From assembly GCA_021730205.1 (NCBI GenBank), contig CP072533.1, positions 521,380 through 585,379 of the forward strand: a DNA stretch of 64,000 nucleotides, given 5' to 3'. Positions 38,082 through 49,027 of this stretch are shown piece by piece (within the stretch, counting starts at the first letter, position 1; each line of letters opens with the position of its first letter). Position numbers and translations under genes: made by a program. Below the pieces are notes generated by a model. That model saw only the letters and a list, made by a program, of their open reading frames with translations. It was not told the origin of the DNA and did no database searches. Origin of the DNA: Candidatus Ruthia sp. Cpac_8_S14 (lineage in GTDB: Bacteria > Pseudomonadota > Gammaproteobacteria > PS1 > Pseudothioglobaceae).

Positions 38082-38109
38082 ATTATATGTAAGAGACAAG
38101 ATTTTTCAA
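38082..38109 (-). promoter_or_regulatory. Sigma-70-type promoter of leuA
   Basis: On the minus strand TTGAAA (plus 38104-38109) is followed after 16 bases by a perfect TATAAT (plus 38082-38087). The predicted transcript start is about 20 bases before the leuA ATG at 38055. Confidence 0.65.
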
Positions 38110-38125
38110 TCGTGCACAAAATAAT

Positions 38126-38146
38126 GATTGCCCTAGGGCAGTAATC
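38126..38146. promoter_or_regulatory. Inverted repeat upstream of the leuA promoter
   Basis: An imperfect 21-base palindrome, GATTGCCCTAGGGCAGTAAT plus C, with a perfect 10-base core GCCCTAGGGC. It is unusually GC-rich for this intergenic region and lies just upstream of the leuA -35 box, a typical position for an activator site. The binding protein is unknown. Confidence 0.4.
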
Positions 38147-38229
38147 GTAGTGAAAACAAAGATCTATTTTCTATAGGAAAATAAAATTTAGAATGATTAA
38201 TCATACAAAAAAATAATTATAGAGGAAAT

Positions 38230-38976
38230 TCAACCCTTTTTAGTGCGTTTTTTTAAATGACGTCTTTTTCTCACTTCAATTATTGTTGTTAATAAACCTG
38301 AAAATGCATAAACAAAAAAGAAAACAAACAAAATAGCACTAGGTTCTAAAGTGATGACAATAATAATTAAGGTGACAAATAATAATAATTTAAATGAGGA
38401 TCTACCTTTTAAATTAACCTCTTTAAAATTATTATAACGAATGTTGCTAACCATTAACACACCAGAGCCAACTAGAATAATCCAACTGGCTAAAATTAAA
38501 TATTGATCATAACCAGTTACACCAATTACATCAAAGGTCCAAACCAAACCTGCAATTAGTGCAGCAGCAGCAGGGGAAGGTAATCCTTGGAAATAACGTT
38601 TATCCTCAATACCAATTTGAGTATTAAAACGAGCCAAACGAAGTGCGCCTGCAGCCACATAGACAAAAGCAGCCAGCCAGCCAATTTTTCCTAAATCAGA
38701 CAACAGCCAAAAATACATCAATAGCGCAGGTGCCACGCCAAATGAAACCATGTCAGCCATAGAATCATACTGTGCGCCAAATTCACTTTGAGTATTGGTT
38801 AGGCGAGCTACGCGACCATCAAGCCCATCCCATAACATGGCAACAAATATTGCAATAGCAGCACTAGTATACTGGCCTTTAGTAGCAAGAATAATAGCAA
38901 AAAAACCAGAGAATAACCCAAATGTCGTGAGAATATTAGGCAGTAAGTAAATACCTTTTTTTGCTTTTCTTTCCAT
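38230..38976 (-). CDS. pssA: CDP-diacylglycerol-serine O-phosphatidyltransferase
   Basis: Makes phosphatidylserine, the precursor of phosphatidylethanolamine, at the inner membrane. The CDP-alcohol phosphotransferase signature (D-G-x2-A-R-x8-G-x3-D-x3-D) appears as GRVARLTNTQSEFGAQYDSM. Six or more hydrophobic helices follow, ending in a basic tail (RKRRHLKKRTKK). The length of 248 aa places it in the type II, multi-spanning PssA group rather than the E. coli type. psd is not in the window. It lies between ilvC and leuA, on the same strand. Confidence 0.92.
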   Translation of the reverse strand: MERKAKKGIYLLPNILTTFGLFSGFFAIILATKGQYTSAAIAIFVAMLWDGLDGRVARLTNTQSEFGAQYDSMADMVSFGVAPALLMYFWLLSDLGKIGWLAAFVYVAAGALRLARFNTQIGIEDKRYFQGLPSPAAAALIAGLVWTFDVIGVTGYDQYLILASWIILVGSGVLMVSNIRYNNFKEVNLKGRSSFKLLLFVTLIIIVITLEPSAILFVFFFVYAFSGLLTTIIEVRKRRHLKKRTKKG

Positions 38977-39029
38977 TATATGTTATTCGCCAAAACACCC
39001 AATCAAATTGGGTATTAATCAAAGAATAG

Positions 39030-40043
<1,014 letters not shown>

Positions 40044-40073
40044 CTATTTTTTTAACGCCTAATGCGCCTTTTG

Positions 40074-40575
40074 TTAACTTATTCTTTTCATGCACACGCC
40101 TGTTCTAGAAACCTCTAAAATTTTTGACACATCTAAGCCTACTAAAAAATCATTAATTTTTTGACTTTTTCCTGCCAACTCAATTGTATAAGTATCTCCT
40201 GATACACCAACTATTTTGCATAAAAAAACATCAATTTGTTTCTTTGCATGAAAAAACATCAATTTGTTTCTCAACATCAGCCTGTATTTGTTGGTTGACA
40301 TCCACTTTAACCAGTAACAACTCACGCTCAATATGCTCAGTTGCGGTTAAATCTGTCACTTTAACCACGTCAACCAATTTATTAAGCTGTTTAACAATTT
40401 GTTCAATAATACCATCATCGCCAATACTAACAATAGTCATGTGTGACAAAGTTGAATCATTAGTTGCTGCAACTATAAGTGACTCAATGTTAAACCCACG
40501 AGCAGAAAACAGCCCTGCTACTCTAGCAAGAGCCCCTACTTCATTTTCTAACAATACTGAAATAATGTATCTCAT
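40074..40575 (-). pseudogene. ilvH: Acetolactate synthase small subunit, disrupted by a tandem duplication
   Basis: The regulatory subunit of AHAS. It begins with an intact ACT domain (MRYIISVLLENEVGALARVA ... GLFSARGFNIESLIV) and reads to residue 114, where the frame ends (KQIDVFSCKETN, stop). A direct duplication of 28 bases (plus strand 40215-40242 and 40243-40270) shifts the frame. Deleting one copy restores KQIDVFLCKIVGVSGDTYTI and the C-terminal domain to a 157-aa protein. The truncated product retains the ACT domain and could still bind the large subunit. The start overlaps ilvI by 4 bases. Confidence 0.88.
40215..40270 (+). repeat. 28-bp tandem duplication inside ilvH
   Basis: Two adjacent copies of 28 bases, 40215-40242 and 40243-40270, beginning TTTGCAT and ending CAATTTGTTTC. 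They differ by a single base (A versus G at the eighth position). As 28 is not a multiple of 3, the duplication shifts the reading frame of ilvH. The near identity suggests a recent event. Confidence 0.93.
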
Positions 40576-42305
40576 ATTAAATTCAATCCTTTATCATTAG
40601 TTGACGCCATCTTATCACGATCTGCTAACAACATTTCGTGGTGTCCTGCGCCTGATGGAATCATTGGAAATACATTTTCTGTAGGGTCGGTTAAAATATC
40701 TAAAAATACCGTTCTATCTTTTTGAGTGAATGCTTCAATCAATGCTGGCTGTAAGTTTAGCTCTTTTTCGATTTTAATACCTATGTGCCCATAACTCTCT
40801 GCTAGCTTCACAAAATCAGGTAACGCATCCATGTATGACATTGAATAACGCTTGTTATAAAAAAACTCTTGCCATTGGCGCACCATACCTAAATAACCAT
40901 TATTCAGACTGATAATCTTTACTGGAGTGTTATATTGTAACATGGTGGAAAGTTCTTGTAACATCATTTGAATACTACCCTCACCTGTTACGCAAACGAC
41001 ATCCATTTCAGGTGCTGCTAATTTTGCACCCATTGCCGCAGGCAATCCAAAACCCATTGTGCCTAAGCCGCCAGAATTAATCCAACGGCGTGGCTTATCA
41101 AATGGATAATATTGCGCCACCCACATTTGATGCTGTCCAACATCACTGGTAACAATAGCCTCGCCTTTAGTTATTTCATATAAGGCTTCAATTACGCTTT
41201 GTGGCTTAATCACACCCGCTTGGGTTTGATATGCCAATGAATTAACAGCACGCCACGTCTCAATCTGCATCCACCATTGAGTAATATCAGCCAATTGTTT
41301 ATCTTTCAGTGCTTGTGTTAATGCGCCCAAAGCGTCGTTAACTTGTCCAATAATCGATACATTAACATCTACAGTTTTGCCCACAGAAGACGGATCAATA
41401 TCGATGTGAATAATTTTTGCATAAGGGCAGAATTTGTCTAAGTTACCAGTAATACGGTCATCAAAACGCGCACCTACAGCAATAATACAATCCGAATCGT
41501 GCATTGCCATATTAGCTTCATAAGTACCGTGCATGCCCAACATGCCCAATGATTGCTTATCACTTGCAGGGTAAGCACCTAATCCCATTAAAGTTTGGGT
41601 GATTGGAAAACCTGTATGACGAGTAAAAATACGTAGTGTTTTATAAGCATTGCCAATTACACTGCCACCACCTGAATAAATAATAGGTTTTTTTGCTTGA
41701 ACGATTAACGCAACTGCTTTGATGATTTGATCCGCTTCAATCTTTATTTCAGGCTGATACGAACGCATATCAATTGACTTAGGATAACCGCTAAATTCAA
41801 CCTCAGCAATCGTTGTGTTTTTGGTAATATCAATAAGAACAGGGCCAGGACGACCTGTAGTCGCAATATAAAATGCTTTTTTAACAACATTTACCAAATC
41901 ATTAATATCTGTTACTAAAAAATTATGTTTAACACACGAACGAGTAATACCAACCGCATCAACCTCTTGAAAGGCATCATTACCAATAACTGTAGAAGAG
42001 ACTTGACCTGAAACAATCACCATAGAAATAGAATCCATGTAGGCTGTGGCAATACCTGTTACTGCATTAGTAAGTCCCGGTCCCGAAGTAACAAGCGCTA
42101 CGCCACACTTGCCACTGGTGCGTGCATAACCGTCTGCTGCATGTACAGCGCCCTGTTCATGGCGAACAAGAATATGTTTAATCTCATTGCACATATTTAA
42201 TGCATCATAAATGTGTAAAACTGCACCACCAGGATAACCAAAGATGTGCTCAACCCCTTCACTTTTAAGACTGTTAATTAATATTTGAGCACCATTTAAC
42301 TTCAT
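40572..42305 (-). CDS. ilvI: Acetolactate synthase large (catalytic) subunit
   Basis: ThDP-dependent synthase making acetolactate and acetohydroxybutyrate. The N-terminal catalytic Glu region (FGYPGGAVLHIYDAL ... LVRHEQGAVHAADGYAR), FAD-binding middle domain and C-terminal ThDP motif (GEGSIQMMLQELSTMLQYN) are intact. The 577-aa length is standard. It shares 4 bases with ilvH and stands first in ilvI-ilvH-ilvC. ilvB is an equally valid name; I use ilvI because of the partner order. Confidence 0.95.
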   Translation of the reverse strand: MKLNGAQILINSLKSEGVEHIFGYPGGAVLHIYDALNMCNEIKHILVRHEQGAVHAADGYARTSGKCGVALVTSGPGLTNAVTGIATAYMDSISMVIVSGQVSSTVIGNDAFQEVDAVGITRSCVKHNFLVTDINDLVNVVKKAFYIATTGRPGPVLIDITKNTTIAEVEFSGYPKSIDMRSYQPEIKIEADQIIKAVALIVQAKKPIIYSGGGSVIGNAYKTLRIFTRHTGFPITQTLMGLGAYPASDKQSLGMLGMHGTYEANMAMHDSDCIIAVGARFDDRITGNLDKFCPYAKIIHIDIDPSSVGKTVDVNVSIIGQVNDALGALTQALKDKQLADITQWWMQIETWRAVNSLAYQTQAGVIKPQSVIEALYEITKGEAIVTSDVGQHQMWVAQYYPFDKPRRWINSGGLGTMGFGLPAAMGAKLAAPEMDVVCVTGEGSIQMMLQELSTMLQYNTPVKIISLNNGYLGMVRQWQEFFYNKRYSMSYMDALPDFVKLAESYGHIGIKIEKELNLQPALIEAFTQKDRTVFLDILTDPTENVFPMIPSGAGHHEMLLADRDKMASTNDKGLNLI

Positions 42306-42348
42306 TATTTTCAGTGTGAGCGTAAAGACCCATTAATTATACCTTTTA

Positions 42349-43260
42349 TTACAAGAAATTTTTCCAATCTTCAGAATAAAATTGAATAGGTGGGCCTTCT
42401 TTTTCGAATGTCTCAATAGACCACGTATCTGGTTTTGCTAAAATAGCTGATAATAATTGATTATTAAGCAGGTGCCCTGTTTTGTACCCTTCATAATGCC
42501 CAATTAGATTGCCGCCTAATAAATACAAGTCACCAACAATGTCCAAAATTTTATGCTTAACAAATTCATTTTGATAACGCATGCCATCTTCATTTAAAAC
42601 GTCATCATCACTCAAAGCAATTGCATTGTCCATGCTGGCACCTAGTGCCAAATTTTGCCTTTGCATCATTTCTACATCTTTCATATAACCAAAAGTTCTA
42701 GCACGTGAGATTTCTTTTAAATAACATTGTTTGGAAAAATTAATACTCAGCTTCTGTCCACTTTCTTTAACTTTTTTATGATCAAAATCAATCTCAAGTG
42801 ACACCTTAAAACCCTTATATTTAGATACTTGTGCCCATGAATCACCATTTTCTACTCGTATAGTATTTTTAATGACAAAAAACTTTTTATGGGCATCTTG
42901 CTCTTTAATACCAGCAGATTGAACTAGAAAAATAAAAGGAGCAGATGAGCCATCCATAATTGGCACTTCAAACGAATCAAGCTCTACTAAAACATTATCA
43001 ATCCCAAGGGCTGAAAATGTGCTCATCAAATGTTCAACCGTTGATACTTTAACACCTTGATTTTCAAGCCCCGTAGAAAGTACTACTTCGTTAACAAACG
43101 CACTGTGCGCACGCACCAATTTACCGCCCACATCCATGCGTCTAAACACCACGCCATGGTCTTCTTTTGCAGGAATTAAAGTCATATTTACAACACTACC
43201 ACTATGAATGCCAACACCCCTGGCTTTTACTTCTTTTTTAATAGTTCTTTGTTTAATCAT
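42349..43260 (-). CDS. lpxC: UDP-3-O-acyl-N-acetylglucosamine deacetylase
   Basis: Zinc deacetylase, the committed step of lipid A synthesis. The motifs HSG-x-V near the start ([17 protein letters not shown]), [17 protein letters not shown] and the zinc/catalytic region [16 protein letters not shown] with a late [13 protein letters not shown] are present. The length is 303 aa. It starts 5 bases after ftsA stops; in most gammaproteobacteria ftsZ sits between them, and here it does not. Confidence 0.95.
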   Translation of the reverse strand: MIKQRTIKKEVKARGVGIHSGSVVNMTLIPAKEDHGVVFRRMDVGGKLVRAHSAFVNEVVLSTGLENQGVKVSTVEHLMSTFSALGIDNVLVELDSFEVPIMDGSSAPFIFLVQSAGIKEQDAHKKFFVIKNTIRVENGDSWAQVSKYKGFKVSLEIDFDHKKVKESGQKLSINFSKQCYLKEISRARTFGYMKDVEMMQRQNLALGASMDNAIALSDDDVLNEDGMRYQNEFVKHKILDIVGDLYLLGGNLIGHYEGYKTGHLLNNQLLSAILAKPDTWSIETFEKEGPPIQFYSEDWKNFL

Positions 43261-43265
43261 AATGT

Positions 43266-44486
43266 TTATAATTCCAATAATGATTTTATTTTACTCACAA
43301 AATTAGTGTGTTGATGCGCTTGCACCACTTCTAAATAAGCGTTATTATCAGCATGCATCAATAAACCTAATGCGCAAGTATAAATAGGATTAGAGACAAT
43401 CATATCTTTACCTGTGATTTTATGTATATCAACTTTAGCCAGCTTGGTTCTTATTCTAAAAGTATTAATAAACAACCCTTCACAACCCTCTATTAAAGAC
43501 GCGCCACCTGTTAATATAAATCCTGATTTAAGCGACCTGTCTAACTTTTTAGTTTTTAGATTTTGCTTAATCGAGAGACAAATATCTAAATAAGAGTTCT
43601 CTATAACTTCAATCAAATTATGTAATGATAAATAACGATTTTCAATAGAATCCAGCTGTTTAAACTGAATTAATTTATCCGCTGGTGCTATCTTTAATTG
43701 GGCATAACCATGTTCAATTTTGAGTCTTTCTGCCTCTTTAAATGAGGTATTAAAGGCATTGACAATATTTTGGGTAATTTGATTACCGCCCATTTTAAAA
43801 ACATGACTATAAGCAATACCACCGCCCATAAACACAGAAATATTACTCACGCCTGCTCCCATATCAAGCAAACAAACACCGCTATCTTTCTCATCCTGAG
43901 TAATACAAGCCCTGCTACTGGCTATAGAATTCAAAACAATTTCATTAAGCCCTAAGCCACTTTTTTCAACTGCTTGATAGATGTTACTCATGGCTTGGTT
44001 TGAAACAATGCTCACATGCACTTGGGCACCTAAAACAGTCGCCTCAAGTCCAATGGGCTGGTCAACTGTTATTGTATTTTGGTCAATGGTAAAGCGATTA
44101 ATACTCGCACTTAGTATTTGTTTATTAGCAGGCGTAGGCGTAGCTGATGCCGTCTTAATCGCCTCAATAACATGCTCTTTGGTAATTTTTTTACCGTTAA
44201 CCGGTATTTGCCTATCTTGATTAATCGTACTTAGATGTAAATCACAAATATTAGTGGCTACATTATGAATTCTAGTATTGCAATTAAGATAAGCAGTTTC
44301 CACCACCTTTAATATTGCTTTTGCCACTTTGTCAATATCAACAATCAGCGCATTTTTTACCCCATCTGATGGTCCAACACCATGACCAAATACTTCTATT
44401 TTTCCATCTTCCTCATCAGCAATTAACACTGCAATTTTGCTTGTACCTATATCAACACTTGCAAAAAAATTATCACTACTGGCCAT
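43266..44486 (-). CDS. ftsA: Cell division protein FtsA
   Basis: Actin-like protein that tethers FtsZ to the membrane. The phosphate loops ([20 protein letters not shown] and [20 protein letters not shown]), the 1C domain and the adenosine motif [12 protein letters not shown] are recognisable. The C-terminal amphipathic membrane-targeting helix is retained ([11 protein letters not shown]). The length of 406 aa is close to normal. Upstream is dusA in place of ftsQ, and downstream is lpxC with no ftsZ. It therefore persists without its usual partner at this locus. Confidence 0.93.
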   Translation of the reverse strand: MASSDNFFASVDIGTSKIAVLIADEEDGKIEVFGHGVGPSDGVKNALIVDIDKVAKAILKVVETAYLNCNTRIHNVATNICDLHLSTINQDRQIPVNGKKITKEHVIEAIKTASATPTPANKQILSASINRFTIDQNTITVDQPIGLEATVLGAQVHVSIVSNQAMSNIYQAVEKSGLGLNEIVLNSIASSRACITQDEKDSGVCLLDMGAGVSNISVFMGGGIAYSHVFKMGGNQITQNIVNAFNTSFKEAERLKIEHGYAQLKIAPADKLIQFKQLDSIENRYLSLHNLIEVIENSYLDICLSIKQNLKTKKLDRSLKSGFILTGGASLIEGCEGLFINTFRIRTKLAKVDIHKITGKDMIVSNPIYTCALGLLMHADNNAYLEVVQAHQHTNFVSKIKSLLEL

Positions 44487-45443
44487 TGTTTTTATCCATA
44501 TATTCTAACCATTCATACAAGTGCTCAAGTTCAACTGTTTTACCACTTAACAAACGTTTAAATTTTTTAGCATTTTTTGTCCATGATACAAGCCCAAAAT
44601 ATGCCGTGTCATGGATCTAATTGCTACAGAATTAGCATGCTGAACTTTCATATATTCAATGAATGCTAATAATACTTGTTCACGACTCAATATTGATGAT
44701 TTTTGCTGATAAATTAAACCATCAACTTTGCTTAATAGATAAGGCTGATGATACACTGCCCTGCCCAACATAACACTATCCACGTGCTCTAAATGCTGTA
44801 ATGAACTTTCCATGTCTATAATACCGCCATTTATACCAATGACAAGATGAGGAAAGTCTCGCTTAATCTGATACACCCAGCCGTAATTAAGCTTTGGCAC
44901 GCTACGATTTTTCTTAGGACTCAAACCTTTTAGCCAGGCCTTTCTTGCATGAATCATAAAATTATCACAACCCGAACTTTCAACTGTTGCAACAAAATTA
45001 ACTAATTCACCGTAACTATCCATATCATCTACACCAATACGTGACTTAACCGTAATTGGCACGTCTGCCACTTGTCTCATTGCATCAACGCATTGCGCCA
45101 CAACCTGTGGTATTTGCATCAAACACGCCCCAAAGCTGCCTGATTGCACCCTATCAGAAGGACAGCCTACATTAATATTAATCTCATCATAACCCCAATC
45201 TTGCGCTATTTTTGCTGCTTGCGCCATCTCTTTCACTTCACTACCACCCAATTGCAACACCAGTGGATGTTCACACGCGTCAAAATCCAACAGACGGTTT
45301 TTGTCCCCATGAAGTATCGCTTTAACCATTACCATTTCAGTCCAAAGTTGAACATTTTTTGACATCAACCGATAAAAATATCGACAATGCTTATCCGTCC
45401 AATTCATCATTGGTGCTACTGAAAATTTACTCTGACAGTTCAT
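44476..45443 (-). pseudogene. dusA: tRNA-dihydrouridine synthase DusA, frameshifted near the 3' end
   Basis: FMN enzyme reducing U20/U20a of tRNAs. The N-terminus MNCQSKFSVAPMMNWTDKHC, the active-site region NVGCPSDRVQSGSFGACLM with its catalytic Cys, and the KSRIGVDD and GINGGI elements are intact. Near 44580 one base is missing, so the frame ends early (MLKNLNVC). The correct tail (WTKNAKKFKRLLSGKTVE ... [11 protein letters not shown]) is in another frame and ends at 44476, inside the ftsA start. About 35 C-terminal residues are affected, all outside the catalytic barrel, so residual function is possible. Confidence 0.75.
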
Positions 45444-45888
45444 AAACTAATGTTTTAATCACAAAATCAATACTTGCCCGTACTACTTCGGCTCGATTGC
45501 CGCTAAACTGTTTAATACTAGTAAAACATCTTTTTAAAGTACAAAAACCAAAACAAACCATACCTACAGGCTTGTTTTTTATACTACCACTAGGACCAGC
45601 AATGCCTGTGATGGATATGCTAATATTGGTGGATGAATTTTTAATTACGCCACGTGCCATCTCTAATGCAACTTGTTCGCTAACTGCGCCAAATTTATCT
45701 AGCGTTGTGGGCTTAACACCTAGCATGTCGATTTTAGCTTGGTTGGAGTAGGTAATAAACCCTCTGTCAAAATAAGCTGATGAGCCGCTTTGGCTGGTGA
45801 GTAATGCAGATAAATTACCGCCTGTACAAGATTCAGCCACTGCAATGGTGAGTGACTTTTGTTTTAATAAGGTGATCAATGCGTTCAT
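45427..45888 (-). CDS. pncC: Nicotinamide-nucleotide amidohydrolase PncC (CinA C-terminal domain)
   Basis: Hydrolyses NMN to nicotinate mononucleotide in pyridine nucleotide recycling. The family motif VAESCTGGNLSALLTSQSGS and the GFITYSNQAKIDMLGV, EMARGVIKNSSTNISISITG and AGPSGSIKNKPVGMV segments are intact. The 153-aa length is the stand-alone form. It shares bases with both neighbours: the start overlaps the pepN remnant end and the stop overlaps the dusA start by 17 bases. Confidence 0.92.
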   Translation of the reverse strand: MNALITLLKQKSLTIAVAESCTGGNLSALLTSQSGSSAYFDRGFITYSNQAKIDMLGVKPTTLDKFGAVSEQVALEMARGVIKNSSTNISISITGIAGPSGSIKNKPVGMVCFGFCTLKRCFTSIKQFSGNRAEVVRASIDFVIKTLVYELSE

Positions 45889-47762
45889 TTTAGTGCTGCT
45901 TGAATAATTTCAAAAATGTCATTGGATAAATCATCAATGGTTAAAATTTTCTCTAATTGCTGTTTTTGTAAGGCTTTTAATTCTGGGCTTAAATCGCTGC
46001 CAATGATTATAAACTGAGGTTAGTTTTACGCCTATTTGTGGATTTGATTGGTTGAGCTTAACGATAATGTCAGTTAAAAGTTCATAATCTTGTTGGTTGT
46101 GAAAATTAGCGTGGTTTTGTGAAAAACCGCCTATCACACTACGCAAACAGTTTGGCGTATTAAATGAAAATAGTTTGTGTTGCATGAGGGCTTTAATGTT
46201 GTCAACATTGACTGTTGGCGCAGACGATTGAATGGAGAAGCATTTATCCATAGCTTATGTGTCGTTTTTAAATTCATGATAAAACTCATCAAGTGCGGTA
46301 TTTTTATACGGATTATCGCTAACCATTAACGCCTTTAAGCTCTCCATTTTATCACTCATACAATTGGCTGATTTAAATTGCTCAAAGACTAACTCAAATT
46401 CACCACTGATTGCTAGATAATATAAGCAAATATTTTTTAATGCTCGATTTCCTATAGCCTCAGACGTTAGCTCACAAAGCTGATAAATGTCGAGATTTGA
46501 ATAAATTTTTCCAAACAATGACTTAAACCGCTGAATAATCTTATTAATGACTTGTTCATGTTTGTCATGAATCTCAAATATCTCAATAACTTCTTGTTGC
46601 TGATGTAAAAATCGTTCAGATGGAAGGGTTAAAATTTCACATATTAAGGGTTTATCTTGTACAAGCGATACACACTCACCCTCTAAGAGGATGTTTTTTA
46701 AAAATTTTTCAATGGCATCGAAAAACAAATCTTGATCAATGCTTAAGGGTACTCGGATTAAAGACAACCATAATTGCTGTGCAATGTTCCACCGATTAAA
46801 GGCATCAGAATCATGTCTGACTAAAAATATTTTTTGTTTGAAAATTAAATCAGATTCTAGTTTAATGGGTGCACTAAAACTTTGCAGTCATAAGGGTATT
46901 GGTTCTGAATCTATATTGTTAAAGGTAAATATTTCTTCCTTGTCTTTAATGATTAGTACGCCACTTTCAATCTCAGTAGCATTATCACCAAGCAATGCAA
47001 GCTTTAGCGGGAAAGAATAATCACATTGTGAGTGTTGTTTAATTGTGACTTTAAAAGTTTTGTCATTTTGATTATACTTAGAAACAATGCTAACTTTAGG
47101 GGTATCAGATTGCGAATACCAATGCATAAATTGACTAAAATAAAAATTATTGGCATCGCTCATACTTTGAATAAAGTCATCAATAGTGACAGGATCACCA
47201 TCAAACCTTTGAAAATATAATTGCATGCCCTTTTGAAACCCCACCTCGCTTAGAAATGTATGCACCATACGAATAATTTCTGTACCTTTTTCATAAACAG
47301 TTAGAGTGTAAAAATTATTCATCTCGATATAATACTCTGACCTGACTGGATGTTGCATTGGACTCATGTCTTCTGCAAATTGCAATGTGCGCAGAGTCTT
47401 TACGTCTTCAATGCGCTTGATAGAACGTGCGTGTAAATCTGAGGTAAATTCTTGGTCTCTAAAAACCGTTAAGCCTTCTTTTAAGCTAAGTTGAAACCAA
47501 TTTCTACAAATAACTCTACTGATCCAAATACACTTAACACATCAGGCTTGGCTTTATCAACCAAAATAGAAATCAATTCAAGATCAACACCATCTAAAAA
47601 TAAGGTATTAGTTTTCTTAGTTGGCTTTGGATTTTTATAAAAACTAATTTTAGAAGTGACCATGGTTTGTGTTTCAGCCAAATCAAACCCAAGCTCTGTG
47701 GTACGAATTAAATACTCACTAGGTGCATAGTCTTCACGATAAATAGGTTGTGGCTTGTTCAT
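45885..47762 (-). pseudogene. pepN: Aminopeptidase N (M1 family), remnant lacking the zinc site
   Basis: Begins MNKPQPIYREDYAPSEYLIR with the typical N-terminal beta domain to about residue 85. A deletion then joins it to sequence after the active site (NWFQLSLKEGLTVFRDQEFT), so the HEXXH zinc motif is gone. Later parts are recognisable in several frames: LQFAEDMSPMQHPVRSEYYI, NFYTLTVYEKGTEIIRM, the alpha-helical C-terminal domain, and an end SPELKALQKQQLEKI ... SNDIFEIIQAALK. The normal protein is about 870 aa. Several frameshifts are present. Confidence 0.85.
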
Positions 47763-47763
47763 T

Positions 47764-48047
47764 TTGTTAAAAATTTAGAAACTACATTAAAACGAGCAAA
47801 ATAACAAAGCCAATCAACCCCATCAAAACAAAAAAATAGCGGAATAAGGTTAGCAATCCGAACACTGAGTATTGCCCAAAAGCTGCTCCATAGTGAAATT
47901 CTACAAGTGATTGATTAAGTACAATAAACGTCTGATGGTCTAAATAGACCCAATATTTTCGGGTAATAACATTGCTCCAACTAAATAGCAACGACAAGGA
48001 AGCAAAATTAAGGATAAAAAAAGTTTAGATTGAAATTGACTTGTCTT
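47764..48047 (-). pseudogene. PAP2-family phosphatase, N-terminal remnant
   Basis: Begins MKTSQFQSKLFLSLILLPC with a signal-anchor-like helix, then in other frames FSWSNVIT, KYWVYLDHQTFIVLNQSLVE and LWSSFWAILSVRIANLIP, the pattern seen at the start of membrane PAP2 lipid phosphatases (WVYLD-x-x-TF-x-LN). The catalytic KXXXXXXRP, PSGH and SRXXXXXHXXXD motifs are missing. It lies beside uppP, so an ancestral role in undecaprenyl or lipid A dephosphorylation is plausible but unproven. Confidence 0.5.
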
Positions 48048-48847
48048 CATAAAATTAATAACAATAAAAATACGCCTAAAGTTAACCTATAGAAAACAAA
48101 CGGCATCATGCCAACCGTATCTATTAACTTGATAAAAAAAACAATGGTTACATAAGCACTAATTGCTGAGACCACGAATCCTAAGGCTAATAAACTAACA
48201 TTAACCAATTGCGTTTGATGGTATAAATCAATCAATATAAGTATTAATGACAGGCTAATCACAGGAATGGATAATAAAAATGAAAATTGTATTGATAATT
48301 TCCTAGATAGCCCCACCAACATACAAGCCGTGATTGTTATTCCTGACCTAGAGCTTCCTGGAATTAATGCCAAGGTTTGCATCATACCGACAAAACCAAT
48401 ATCTACCCAATTGGCTGTACTTTTTGGATTTTTATTTCTATGGTTAAACCAACTGGCAAAGCCTAAAAGCACGCCAAACACTAGTGTTGCATAAGCAATA
48501 ATTTCTACTGAACGCAAATCACTTGTAATAGAGTCTTTAAATAACACGCCAGCCAGCCCTACTGGAATAGTGCCTAATAACACACCCCATGCTAACTTTG
48601 ATTGTCCAATAGTTTGGCATTTAATGATTGAATGATAAAAATCAAAAGACAAGCTTTTAATCATTGCTTGATAATAAAATATCACCGCACTTAAAGTACC
48701 CATATGTACCACCACATCAAACGCCAAGCCTTGGTCAGTCCAATGGGTTAACTTTGGCACTAAAATTAAGTGCGCTGAAGAGGAAATGGGTAAAAATTCG
48801 CTTAAACCTTGAATTAACGCCAAGACGATTGTTTGAAAAACATCCAT
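48047..48847 (-). CDS. uppP: Undecaprenyl-diphosphatase (BacA family)
   Basis: Recycles undecaprenyl diphosphate to the phosphate carrier for peptidoglycan synthesis. Motif 1 is GLSEFLPISSSAHLILV and the second is LALIPGSSRSGITI, both with their conserved Glu, Ser and Arg residues. About eight hydrophobic helices span 266 aa. I place the start at the ATG at 48847 (MDVFQTIVLALIQGLSEF), matching the family; a GTG four codons upstream is possible. Confidence 0.95.
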   Translation of the reverse strand: MDVFQTIVLALIQGLSEFLPISSSAHLILVPKLTHWTDQGLAFDVVVHMGTLSAVIFYYQAMIKSLSFDFYHSIIKCQTIGQSKLAWGVLLGTIPVGLAGVLFKDSITSDLRSVEIIAYATLVFGVLLGFASWFNHRNKNPKSTANWVDIGFVGMMQTLALIPGSSRSGITITACMLVGLSRKLSIQFSFLLSIPVISLSLILILIDLYHQTQLVNVSLLALGFVVSAISAYVTIVFFIKLIDTVGMMPFVFYRLTLGVFLLLLIL

Positions 48848-49027
48848 ATTTATGGACACCTCTCTTCTAATAATCCAAAATACTTGTCAAAAAGATGGAT
48901 GTTTTCTTTAGAATAGATTTTATCATATCAAGAGTTTTAGCTGATTTTTCTAAACTCATTATAAAGTGAAAGGTTAGTTTTTGATGAGTGTTTTGGATTT
49001 TTAGAGGTGCCCTTATATAAAAGCCTC

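Noticed and set aside
40215..40270. Two near-identical 28-bp units, a size seen in CRISPR repeats
   Set aside because: The copies are directly adjacent without spacers and lie within ilvH in the correct reading order; this is a tandem duplication.
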